DNA of 8,965 nt from Phascolarctobacterium sp. (GTDB lineage: Bacteria; Bacillota; Negativicutes; Acidaminococcales; Acidaminococcaceae), in the NCBI GenBank assembly GCA_019417125.1, contig DXVZ01000109.1, positions 1 through 8,965 on the forward strand. The letters are read 5' to 3'. The first letter of the stretch is position 1, and the number at the start of each line of letters is the position of its first letter. Below, one piece after another: positions 1-6,176 of the stretch. The position numbers and the translations under genes were made by a program. The notes below the pieces were generated by a model that saw only the letters and a list, made by a program, of their open reading frames with translations, did no database searches and was not told the DNA's origin.

Positions 1-2
1 TT

Positions 3-31
3 ATTATACCTTATTCTGACCTCATAAGCAA
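3..31 (-). promoter_or_regulatory. Possible leftward promoter at the window edge
   Basis: Read on the minus strand there is a perfect TATAAT (positions 3-8) with TTGCTT (26-31) 17 bases upstream; only the TTG of the -35 box matches consensus. It would fire leftwards out of the window into a gene divergent from rqcH. In AT-rich DNA this can arise by chance and the target gene is not visible. I could not find a convincing plus-strand promoter for rqcH in bases 1-71. Confidence 0.25.
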
Positions 32-55
32 ACGAAAAACGCAAATTTTTAAAGC

Positions 56-64
56 AAAAAGGAG
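56..64 (+). promoter_or_regulatory. Ribosome binding site of rqcH
   Basis: AAAAAGGAG ends seven bases before the GTG at 72. The spacing and strength support GTG 72 as the rqcH start and fit a Firmicutes-type Shine-Dalgarno. Confidence 0.8.
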
Positions 65-71
65 AATTTCC

Positions 72-1808
72 GTGAATTTAGAAGGTATTACCATAAACAT
101 ACTTGCTGAAGAATTACAGCAAAAACTTACCGGCGGCAAAGTTTACAAGGTTTTTATGCCCAACAAAAGCTGCCTGCTGCTGCTGATAAAAACAGATAGC
201 GCCGTTATTCCGCTGACGGCTGATTTTTCCGGCGGCTCGCCTTATTTATACATGCCAGATAAGACGCCGGAACGCCCCGATACACCGCCAGCTTTTTGCA
301 TGCTGCTGCGCAAGCACCTGGAAGAAGGCCGCATTACCAAAATAGAACAAAACGGGCTGGACCGCGTAATCACTATGGAAATCAGCAGCATCGGCAGCGC
401 GCGGCAGATTATAAGCAAACAGCTGATTTTTGAACTGACCGGCAAAAACGCCAACATTATTTTTGTTAGCGACGGCGTTATTTTAGACAGCCTTAAACAT
501 ATCGGCAAGGCGTTAAACAGCTACCGCCAAATTTTACCAGGCCTGCCCTATGTTGCCCCTCCGCCGCAGAATGGGCTTAATATTTTAACTTCCTCCCCCA
601 AAGGCATTGCCGCAGCCGCACGCCAGTTGCCGCTTGCGCCGCAGAAAGCGTTAATAGCCGCTACCACCGGCATTGGGCAATACACAGCTGCGCAGCTTTT
701 AAAAGCAGCAGGCATTAACGCTGATACCGGCATTACTGATGATAACGCCGCAGAACTTGCCGGTACTATCGCCGCCTTACAGAAAAATGTGCACGCCGCT
801 AAAACAGGCGCTGCACCGGTTTACGCCGTTATTACACGAACCAACAATGTTAAAACCGTACTGCCTTTTAAGCCTTTGCAGCTTGCCGATGGAGAAACCG
901 CAAAAGAGTTTGCAAACTTAAACAGCGCCGTTGCCTTTGCCCAAAGCCTAACGCCGGTGCTTTTACCAGAGCAGGAACTTTTGGCAAAAACCGTCAGCGC
1001 CGAAACCGAAAAACTGAACAAAAAAGCCGGTTTGCTTAAAGATGAGCTTGCCGCCGCCGAAGACGCGGAACAGCAGCGCATTATTGCCGATACGCTGATG
1101 GCAAATTTGTACCGCATACAAAAAGGATGCAGCGAATGTACGTTGGAAAATATTTACGACGGCACGCCGCTGACCGTAAAATTAGCGCCCGATTTAACCG
1201 CCAACGAAAACGCGCAAAAATACTACAAACGTTACACCAAGCTAAAACGTGCGCAGACGGAGATTAAAGAACAGCTGAAACTGACGGAAGAAGCCGTGGA
1301 ATACCTTGGCAGCATTGATATTGCGCTGAAACTTGTGCAAACCCGCGCCGAAGTTGCTGAAATCAAGGCGGAACTTGCCGCCGCAGGTTTCATCTCCGTT
1401 AAAACCACAAAAAACAAAATGCCGCAGGCTAAATCCACCCCTATGCAGATTAGGCTTAACTCCGATACCACTTTATACATCGGCAAAAACAACAAGCAAA
1501 ATGATTACGTTACTTTTTCCATCGGCAGCGGAGCCGATTTATGGTTTCACACCAAAAACATACCCGGTTCGCACGTTATTTTAAAAACCACCCTTCCGCA
1601 GCCGAGTGATGAGGACGTACAAACCGCTGCCACGCTGGCAGCATATTTCAGCAAGGCACGCGGAGGCAGCAACATACCTGTGGACTGTACGCAGCGTAAA
1701 TTTGTTAAAAAAACCAGCGGCGCTAAACCAGGCTTTGTTATTTATACCAATCAAACCACCTATTATGTAACGCCAAATGATGACGATATAGCAAAACTGA
1801 TAAAATAA
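72..1808 (+). CDS. rqcH: Rqc2/RqcH-family ribosome quality control protein (NFACT)
   Basis: 578-residue protein of the NFACT family, formerly annotated as fibronectin-binding protein FbpA. In Bacillus subtilis RqcH binds 50S subunits obstructed by peptidyl-tRNA and directs C-terminal alanine tailing of the stalled chain, marking it for degradation in the cytosol. Visible here: an NFACT-N domain from residue 1 carrying the Asp-Arg pair at D97/R98 in the context NGLDRV, the same numbering as the functionally essential pair of the B. subtilis protein; a charged helical, coiled-coil-like middle section at about 300-435; and a C-terminal NFACT-R domain at about 455-565 with DLWFHTKNIPGSHV (489-502) and FVKKTSGAKPGFVIY (544-558). 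Length is normal for the family and there is no signal peptide. The GTG start is set by the GGAG seven bases upstream. It appears monocistronic in the window, ends at a strong terminator and converges on pilT. Confidence 0.93.
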   Translation: MNLEGITINILAEELQQKLTGGKVYKVFMPNKSCLLLLIKTDSAVIPLTADFSGGSPYLYMPDKTPERPDTPPAFCMLLRKHLEEGRITKIEQNGLDRVITMEISSIGSARQIISKQLIFELTGKNANIIFVSDGVILDSLKHIGKALNSYRQILPGLPYVAPPPQNGLNILTSSPKGIAAAARQLPLAPQKALIAATTGIGQYTAAQLLKAAGINADTGITDDNAAELAGTIAALQKNVHAAKTGAAPVYAVITRTNNVKTVLPFKPLQLADGETAKEFANLNSAVAFAQSLTPVLLPEQELLAKTVSAETEKLNKKAGLLKDELAAAEDAEQQRIIADTLMANLYRIQKGCSECTLENIYDGTPLTVKLAPDLTANENAQKYYKRYTKLKRAQTEIKEQLKLTEEAVEYLGSIDIALKLVQTRAEVAEIKAELAAAGFISVKTTKNKMPQAKSTPMQIRLNSDTTLYIGKNNKQNDYVTFSIGSGADLWFHTKNIPGSHVILKTTLPQPSDEDVQTAATLAAYFSKARGGSNIPVDCTQRKFVKKTSGAKPGFVIYTNQTTYYVTPNDDDIAKLIK

Positions 1809-1810
1809 CC

Positions 1811-1870
1811 AAAAAACAAAACTGCACCTTTAAGTTAGTTCAATAACCTAAAGATGCAGTTTTTTATTTT
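1811..1870. terminator. Bidirectional intrinsic terminator between rqcH and pilT
   Basis: A long hairpin pairs 1820-1837 with 1844-1861 around a six-base loop (1838-1843), with only two mismatches (1827/1854 and 1833/1848). On the plus strand it is followed by TTTTTATTTT, ending rqcH. On the minus strand the other flank reads TTTGTTTTTT, ending pilT, whose stop codon (1864-1866) lies two bases outside the stem. One structure therefore serves both converging genes. Confidence 0.9.
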
Positions 1871-2913
1871 AACAACAAGTACTTATGTAAAAGATCCAAA
1901 TCAAAAGCGTAGGCTTCCGCCGTCTGGCGCGTTATGCTGCCGCCTTTTACAAGTTCCGCCAAAGCGTAATCCATGCACTGCATGCCCTGCTGCCTGCCGC
2001 TTTGCAAATAGCTTGCCAGCTGGTACGCTTTATCATCGCGTATTAAATTGCGCACCGCAGGCACTGCTGCCAAAACCTCAAACGCCGCCGTGCGGCCGCC
2101 GCTGTAAGCTGGCACCAGCTGCTGCGCCACTACGCCCTGCAAATTATCCGCCAACTGCGAACGTATTTGCTGCTGCTTTTCCGGCGGAAAGAAATCCGCC
2201 ATGCGTGCCAGTGCCGATATTACGCTGCGCGTATGCAGCGTTGCCAGCACCAAATGCCCGGTTTCCGCCGCCGTTACGGCAACGGCAATAGTTTGCATGT
2301 CACGCAGCTCGCCAACCATAATAACGTCAGGGTCCTCGCGCAGCGCTGCACGCAAACCGCTGCTAAAATCCGGCGTATCAATGCCGATACAACGCTGGCT
2401 GATTATGCTTTTTGCTTCTATAAAGCGGTATTCCACGGGGTCTTCCAGCGTAATAATATGCGCGCTTTTGTTTTGGTTAACGGTTTCAAGCATCGCCGCC
2501 AAAGTAGTGCTTTTGCCGCTGCCTGTTGCACCTGTTACCAGCACCAGCCCGCTGCGCTGCAAAGCAAGTTTTTTCAGCAGCGGCGGGGCGTTTAAATCGT
2601 GCAAACTTGGCACAGTATTTTTTATAAGCCGCACCGCAAGGGCTGGCAAGCCGCTTTGCAGGTATGCGTGCACCCTAAAGCGTTCCGTACCTTCATCACC
2701 ATACGCAAAATCCATCTCTGCCCTTTCAATGCCGCTATCGCCATTGCGCTTAACAAACGACGCAATCTCCTCTGCACTAACGGCAGGCAAAATTAGCTTG
2801 TGCAAAACGCCGTCAATTCTTAATACAGGTACCGCACCTGCTTTAATATGCACGTCTGAAGCGTTCTGCCGTACCGCTTCCGTTAAAATATTTTTAATCA
2901 TCTTTTCAGGCAT
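1864..2913 (-). CDS. pilT: Type IV pilus retraction ATPase PilT
   Basis: 349-residue secretion ATPase of the PilT type, normal family length. PilT hexamers hydrolyse ATP at the cytoplasmic base of the pilus to depolymerise pilin, giving retraction and twitching. Visible motifs: Walker A GATGSGKST (128-136), Asp box EDPVEY (157-162), Walker B region DPDVIMVGELRD (194-205, catalytic E202), His box TGHLVLATLHT (218-228) and the PilT-specific AVRNLIR (286-292), the counterpart of the AIRNLIR element needed for retraction. The last of these separates it from PilB and GspE, as does the absence of a tetracysteine zinc site. The ATG start at 2913 has AAGGAGA four bases upstream, within and just after the pilB stop codon. 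The gene follows pilB after only nine bases, so the two are almost certainly co-transcribed and probably translationally coupled. Known retraction function is from family knowledge; activity here is inferred. Confidence 0.95.
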   Translation of the reverse strand: MPEKMIKNILTEAVRQNASDVHIKAGAVPVLRIDGVLHKLILPAVSAEEIASFVKRNGDSGIERAEMDFAYGDEGTERFRVHAYLQSGLPALAVRLIKNTVPSLHDLNAPPLLKKLALQRSGLVLVTGATGSGKSTTLAAMLETVNQNKSAHIITLEDPVEYRFIEAKSIISQRCIGIDTPDFSSGLRAALREDPDVIMVGELRDMQTIAVAVTAAETGHLVLATLHTRSVISALARMADFFPPEKQQQIRSQLADNLQGVVAQQLVPAYSGGRTAAFEVLAAVPAVRNLIRDDKAYQLASYLQSGRQQGMQCMDYALAELVKGGSITRQTAEAYAFDLDLLHKYLLLK

Positions 2914-2917
2914 AGTA

Positions 2918-2924
2918 TCTCCTT
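2918..2924 (-). promoter_or_regulatory. pilT ribosome binding site overlapping the pilB stop codon
   Basis: On the minus strand AAGGAGA (2924 down to 2918) overlaps the TAA of pilB (2923-2925), with four bases left before the pilT ATG (2911-2913). A ribosome ending pilB would stop on the pilT Shine-Dalgarno, suggesting coupled synthesis of the two ATPases. Confidence 0.75.
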
Positions 2925-4110
2925 ACCGCACCGCGCGCAGCACTTCTGCAATGGTAGTCTGCCCCTGCAAAACTTTAAGCAAACCATCACGCCGCATACT
3001 TACCGCGCCGTATTTGCCAGCTTCGTTAAACAAAGTTTCCTCGTGTGTTTCTTTTACAATAAAGCGTTTCAGCTCCGGCACAACCGGCATAACTTCCTGC
3101 AATGCCATACGCCCTAAATAGCCAGTACTACGGCATTTATCGCAGCCTGCACCTTTGTACACCGTTACGCCGTGTTCCTCGCACAAAAACGCCCTTTCTT
3201 CTAAACTTGCGAGGTAAGCTTTTTGGCAGTACGGGCAAACGCGCCGCACCAACCTTTGGGCAACAACACCGCGCAGGGCGGAAGCCACCAAAAACGGCTC
3301 GATTCCCATATCAATCAGCCTCGCCACCGCACCGGCAGCGTTATTGGTATGCAAAGTGCTGAAAACCAAATGCCCTGTCAGCGCTGCGTGGATAGCCGTC
3401 GCTGCCGTATCAAGGTCACGTATCTCGCCAATCATAATAATATCCGGGTCCTGCCGCAAAATACTGCGCAAACCGCTGGCAAAAGTCAGACCGGATTTTT
3501 CGTTTACCGCCACCTGGCTGATGCCGCTAATGCGGTACTCCACTGGGTCTTCAACCGTTACAATATTGCGCTCGTCGCTGTTAAGCTCTGCCAGCGTGGC
3601 ATACAGCGTCGTTGTTTTGCCGCTGCCGGTAGGCCCCGTAAGCAGCACAAGCCCGCTGCCGTAATTGTACAGGCTGCGGTACAGCGCCAAATTTTCCGGC
3701 GTAAAATCAAGTTCCGCCAAATTCAGCGCAAACTTTTCCTTATCTAAAATGCGCACCACAATTTTTTCGCCTAAAATAGTCGGCAGCGCCGATACACGCA
3801 AATCAATGCTGCGCCCATCCAGTTCCAGCTTAATGCTGCCGTCCTGCGGCAAGCGTTTTTCAGCAATATCCATGCCAGCCAGCACCTTGATGCGCGAAGC
3901 AGCCGCCTGCATAAGCGGCTTACTCAGTTTTTCCGTTTTGTACAAAACGCCGTCCACACGCAGGCGCACGCGCGCACTATCCGCCTCCGGTTCCAGGTGG
4001 ATATCGCTTGCGCCGCACTTAACCGCCTGCGCAATAACGCCGTCGGCAAATTTAACGGCGGCCGTATTATCGTCTGTTTTAAACAGCGGCTGTTTAGTTT
4101 GTATTATCAA
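2923..4110 (-). CDS. pilB: Type IV pilus assembly ATPase PilB/GspE, short form lacking the N1 domain
   Basis: 395-residue hexameric ATPase that would power pilus (or pseudopilus) extension at the inner membrane. From the TTG start: N2 domain from about residue 18 (with CGASDIHLEPE at 32-42), Walker A GPTGSGKTT (159-167), Asp box EDPVEY (187-192), Walker B DPDIIMIGEIRD (221-232, E229), His box TGHLVFSTLHT (245-255), and a tetracysteine zinc site C292-x2-C295 and C323-x2-C326, which marks PilB/GspE rather than PilT. Typical PilB or GspE proteins are about 500-570 residues and carry an N-terminal N1/MshEN-type domain that contacts PilM or GspL. Here it is missing, giving a ComGA-like length. Start choice: TTG 4110 has GGGGAG (4117-4122) six bases upstream. 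The longer reading frame from TTG 4176 would begin inside the -35 box of the promoter and adds 22 residues with no family resemblance. First gene of the pilB-pilT operon. Confidence 0.9.
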   Translation of the reverse strand: MIIQTKQPLFKTDDNTAAVKFADGVIAQAVKCGASDIHLEPEADSARVRLRVDGVLYKTEKLSKPLMQAAASRIKVLAGMDIAEKRLPQDGSIKLELDGRSIDLRVSALPTILGEKIVVRILDKEKFALNLAELDFTPENLALYRSLYNYGSGLVLLTGPTGSGKTTTLYATLAELNSDERNIVTVEDPVEYRISGISQVAVNEKSGLTFASGLRSILRQDPDIIMIGEIRDLDTAATAIHAALTGHLVFSTLHTNNAAGAVARLIDMGIEPFLVASALRGVVAQRLVRRVCPYCQKAYLASLEERAFLCEEHGVTVYKGAGCDKCRSTGYLGRMALQEVMPVVPELKRFIVKETHEETLFNEAGKYGAVSMRRDGLLKVLQGQTTIAEVLRAVR

Positions 4111-4116
4111 TTTTTT

Positions 4117-4122
4117 CTCCCC
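4117..4122 (-). promoter_or_regulatory. Ribosome binding site that sets the pilB start
   Basis: The plus strand CTCCCC reads GGGGAG on the minus strand, six bases before the TTG at 4108-4110. The other candidate start, TTG 4174-4176, has no Shine-Dalgarno sequence and lies upstream of the predicted transcription start. Confidence 0.75.
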
Positions 4123-4147
4123 ATCCCAAAAAATTTGCAGCTTTTCT

Positions 4148-4176
4148 ATTATAACCAAGCAAAACAATATCATCAA
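4148..4176 (-). promoter_or_regulatory. pilB-pilT promoter
   Basis: On the minus strand the -35 box is TTGATG (4171-4176) and the -10 box is a perfect TATAAT (4148-4153), separated by exactly 17 bases. Transcription would start near 4141, leaving a leader of about 30 bases before the pilB TTG at 4110. This is a housekeeping sigma-70/SigA type promoter. Confidence 0.7.
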
Positions 4177-4202
4177 GCAAAATTTTATGGTATAATATCA
4201 TC
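4156..4202. repeat. Two pairs of short direct repeats in the divergent promoter region
   Basis: CAAGCAAAA occurs at 4156-4164 and again at 4174-4182 (18 bases apart). AATATCATC occurs at 4166-4174 and 4194-4202 (28 bases apart). They interleave and overlap the promoter boxes of both divergent operons. They could be operator half-sites, but the region is AT-rich and short, so chance is possible. Confidence 0.4.
4188..4196 (+). promoter_or_regulatory. Extended -10 promoter for the pilP-like/secretin operon
   Basis: TGGTATAAT is a perfect extended -10 element (TG, one base, TATAAT). No good -35 box is present at 16-18 bases upstream (the 17-base position, 4168-4173, reads TATCAT), which is typical of extended -10 promoters. 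Transcription would start near 4203, about 25 bases before the first codon. The polymerase footprint would overlap that of the leftward pilB promoter. Confidence 0.6.
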
Positions 4203-4219
4203 TTGAAACTGCGGATACC

Positions 4220-4234
4220 GGAGGTTATTGGAGG
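4220..4234 (+). promoter_or_regulatory. Two GGAGG sites deciding between TTG and CTG starts
   Basis: GGAGG at 4220-4224 lies only three bases before TTG 4228, a tight spacing. A second GGAGG at 4230-4234 lies eight bases before an in-frame CTG at 4243, a good spacing for a rare start codon. No ATG or GTG is available near the N terminus. I keep TTG 4228 as the start, with CTG 4243 (five residues shorter) as a real alternative. Confidence 0.5.
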
Positions 4235-4680
4235 AAAAGCTTCTGGAACACATTAATTTACAGCGTCCGCCGCTGCTTTTCAGCATCGCGGCAGGCGCAG
4301 CACTTATTTTAAGCGCCGCACAGCTAACGCTTACCAACGGCGCTCAGGCTTTTACGCCGCACACTGGGCAAACAGTTTACTCCCCCATAAAACTGCCTTC
4401 GCCCGCACCAAAAGGCGTAAAGCCTAAACGCAACCCCTTTCTGGCGCCTTTAGCGGCGGCTGTTAAACGTACCGCGCCGCCACCGCAGCCCATTTTAAAA
4501 GGCATTGTGCAAAACGGCAGCGCCGTAATGGCGATTATCGAACACAATGGGCATAGCGGCTATTACAAAACCGGCGATAAAACAAACGGCTTTACGGTGC
4601 AAAGCGTCAGCACAAAAGGTGCCGTGCTGACGTGCAACGGCACAACGCTAACGCTTGCAAGCGGAGGGCAGCGCCAATGA
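4228..4680 (+). CDS. PilP/GspC-like inner-membrane protein of the pilus/secretion system
   Basis: About 150 residues. One hydrophobic segment at about 15-36 with a short N-terminal cytoplasmic tail, then a Pro/Ala/Lys-rich linker (about 52-92) containing RNPF (68-71), then a small beta-rich domain at about 86-145. That domain has the pattern ILKGIVQNG...AIIEHNG...GYYKTGD...GFTV, typical of the homology region of T2SS protein C (GspC) and of T4P PilP. In these systems the protein spans the periplasm and contacts the N-terminal domains of the secretin, linking the inner-membrane platform to the outer-membrane pore. It is immediately followed by a secretin gene with overlapping stop and start codons, which supports this role. 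GspC is membrane-anchored like this one, while proteobacterial PilP is a lipoprotein; there is no lipobox here. So the architecture is GspC-like, although the neighbours PilB and PilT point to a pilus. Start uncertain between TTG 4228 and CTG 4243. Confidence 0.78.
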   Translation: MEEKLLEHINLQRPPLLFSIAAGAALILSAAQLTLTNGAQAFTPHTGQTVYSPIKLPSPAPKGVKPKRNPFLAPLAAAVKRTAPPPQPILKGIVQNGSAVMAIIEHNGHSGYYKTGDKTNGFTVQSVSTKGAVLTCNGTTLTLASGGQRQ

Positions 4681-5933
4681 AAAAACAGCTTACAGTCCTT
4701 ACCGCAGCCTGCCTGCTAATGCTGCCAGGCATAACCAACGCAAGCATTACCCTAAACGTGCGCGACGGGCAGGTACGCGACGTACTCGGCTCCATCGCCG
4801 CGCTTTCCGGCAAAAGCATTGTTGCCGACAGCACCGTGCAGGGCACCGTTACACTTAATTTAAAAGACGTGCCATTCGATACAGCCCTGCGCGTCATCAC
4901 CGCTGCTAAAGGTTTAAGCTACCGCCTTACCGGTGATGTTATATTAGTCGGCTCTGCCGCCGGGCTGGAAAAATTTAATGACGCCGCCAGCATTATTAAG
5001 CTAAACTATGCCAGCGCCGAAGAAATTAAACCGGCGCTCGACCAGCTTATCAGCACTAACAGCAAAATCAGCACTGACAGCGTAACCAACAGTATTATCT
5101 TCACCGGCACCCCCACTGATGAAGCACGCCTGCGCAGTGCTATTTCCTCGCTTGATATCGCCACAAGGCAGGTAACGCTGGAAGCAAAAATTATCGCCGT
5201 CAACCGCGAGGACACTAAAAACCTTGGCATAAACTGGAGCTGGGACGACATACCGCAAAACAGCAACTATTACGGCAATGACGACGACAGCAGCGATGAC
5301 GATAATCAAGATTTCGGCGGCGTGGTACACTTTGGCGCAAGCTACGAGTTCCGTTTTAACGCAGCGTTAAACGCCCTGTTTGCCAAAGGCAAAGCCAAAG
5401 TGCTGGCAACACCGCGCATCATTACTATTCCAGGCAAAGAAGCTAGCATTTTTATTGGTGACCACATTCCCGTAACGACGGAGAAAATTTCCAACTCCGT
5501 TACCACAACTACTACAGATTACGTTGACGCAGGCATTAAATTGCAGTATACGCCCATCGTCAGCAATGACGGCATGATAACCTCGGTTGTGCATACCGAA
5601 GTCAGCACCCCCACGCTGGTTTCGGAGCTGAAAAACTATAAAATTACCAGCCGCACGGCGGATACCACGGTGCGTATGCGCAACGGTGAAACGCTGGTTA
5701 TCGGCGGTTTAATAAACGAAGAAGAACAAAAGCGCCTGCAAAAAGTGCCGTTCTTGTCCAACATCCCCTTGCTTGGCGAACTGTTTAAAAACCGCACTAC
5801 CAGCAAAACCAAAACCGAAGTTATTATGATTTTAACGCCGCATTTAACTGAACCGGGCGAATCGCCAGCAATTTACAACACCAAACTGCTGCAAACCGGC
5901 AGCTTGTTTGACGAAGAATTTAACAAAGAGTAG
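4677..5933 (+). CDS. pilQ: Short secretin (PilQ/GspD family outer-membrane pore)
   Basis: 418 residues, forming the outer-membrane channel through which a pilus or substrate passes. Signal peptide at 1-22 (MKK, hydrophobic core, likely cleavage after ITNA), an STN/N0-like domain (about 24-92), one N1-type secretin_N domain (about 103-162), then the secretin domain (about 167-391) with TPRIIT (245-250), GDHIPV (261-266) and the closing signature VPFLSNIPLLGELF (357-370). There are no AMIN domains and no extra N domains, so it is much shorter than proteobacterial PilQ or GspD (roughly 600-760). An acidic Asp/Ser/Asn stretch at 201-212 interrupts the early secretin domain. Start: ATG 4677 overlaps the TGA of the upstream gene (ATGA) and has GGAGG (4663-4667) nine bases upstream. 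An in-frame upstream extension to 4632 lies inside the previous gene and lacks a signal-peptide logic. Called PilQ rather than GspD because pilT is next door; the sequence alone does not settle it. Confidence 0.9.
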   Translation: MKKQLTVLTAACLLMLPGITNASITLNVRDGQVRDVLGSIAALSGKSIVADSTVQGTVTLNLKDVPFDTALRVITAAKGLSYRLTGDVILVGSAAGLEKFNDAASIIKLNYASAEEIKPALDQLISTNSKISTDSVTNSIIFTGTPTDEARLRSAISSLDIATRQVTLEAKIIAVNREDTKNLGINWSWDDIPQNSNYYGNDDDSSDDDNQDFGGVVHFGASYEFRFNAALNALFAKGKAKVLATPRIITIPGKEASIFIGDHIPVTTEKISNSVTTTTTDYVDAGIKLQYTPIVSNDGMITSVVHTEVSTPTLVSELKNYKITSRTADTTVRMRNGETLVIGGLINEEEQKRLQKVPFLSNIPLLGELFKNRTTSKTKTEVIMILTPHLTEPGESPAIYNTKLLQTGSLFDEEFNKE

Positions 5934-5950
5934 CTTGTAAAATTTAATAA

Positions 5951-6020
5951 CGAAAATAAAAAGAGCAGCCAGTGCTGAACCTGCAATTCATTGTTGCAGA
6001 CAGCACATTGGCTGCTTTTT
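5951..6020. terminator. Bidirectional terminator between the secretin and the autotransporter
   Basis: A long three-tier hairpin: AGCAGCC (5964-5970) with GGCTGCT (6010-6016), TGCTG (5973-5977) with CAGCA (6001-6005), and an apical CTGCAA (5981-5986) with TTGCAG (5994-5999). On the plus strand it runs into TTTTT for the secretin operon. On the minus strand the lower stem is followed by CTTTTTATTTTCG, so it can also end the converging autotransporter transcript, whose stop is about 160 bases away. Confidence 0.88.
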
Positions 6021-6083
6021 TACTGTCTATCGCTTTACAGTACAATTATTTCTTATTTTATACTTTACATTATTAAGGTTCGT

Positions 6084-6114
6084 AAATTTTGCTCTTTATT
6101 CAATCGCAAAATTT
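6084..6114. repeat. Perfect inverted repeat in the convergent intergenic region
   Basis: AAATTTTGC (6084-6092) and GCAAAATTT (6106-6114) are exact reverse complements around a 13-base loop. It lies about 60-95 bases downstream of the autotransporter stop codon. No T-run follows on either strand, so it is not a classical terminator; it could stabilise a 3' end or bind a protein. Otherwise I see no gene in 5934-6176. Confidence 0.45.
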
Positions 6115-6176
6115 GCATAGCTTCGCTGGCACAATTATTAACTTCGCCTTTGGCTCGTTACTAATTAGCAGCTCAG

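Noticed and set aside
1854..2291. 145-codon plus-strand frame starting in the terminator
   Set aside because: It begins in the hairpin arm of the rqcH terminator and is antisense to the 3' end of pilT; the product is Pro/Ala/Arg/Cys-rich with no protein-like pattern.
2201..3121. 306-codon open frame on the plus strand opposite pilT and the end of pilB
   Set aside because: It is fully antisense to two genes with unmistakable ATPase motifs across the same bases, shows no recognisable domain, and has no ribosome binding site. The openness comes from the codon bias of the real genes.
3665..4195. 176-codon plus-strand frame opposite the 5' half of pilB
   Set aside because: Antisense to the pilB N2 domain, Ser-rich shadow translation, and ends in the middle of the promoter region.
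4632..4676. N-terminal extension of the secretin upstream of ATG 4677
   Set aside because: The extra 15 residues lie within the upstream gene and would bury the signal peptide; ATG 4677 has its own GGAGG and an ATGA overlap.
6021..6176. Possible small RNA or attachment site between the secretin and the autotransporter
   Set aside because: Apart from one inverted repeat (6084-6114) there is no promoter-terminator pair, no tRNA-like fold and no flanking direct repeat that would support either.
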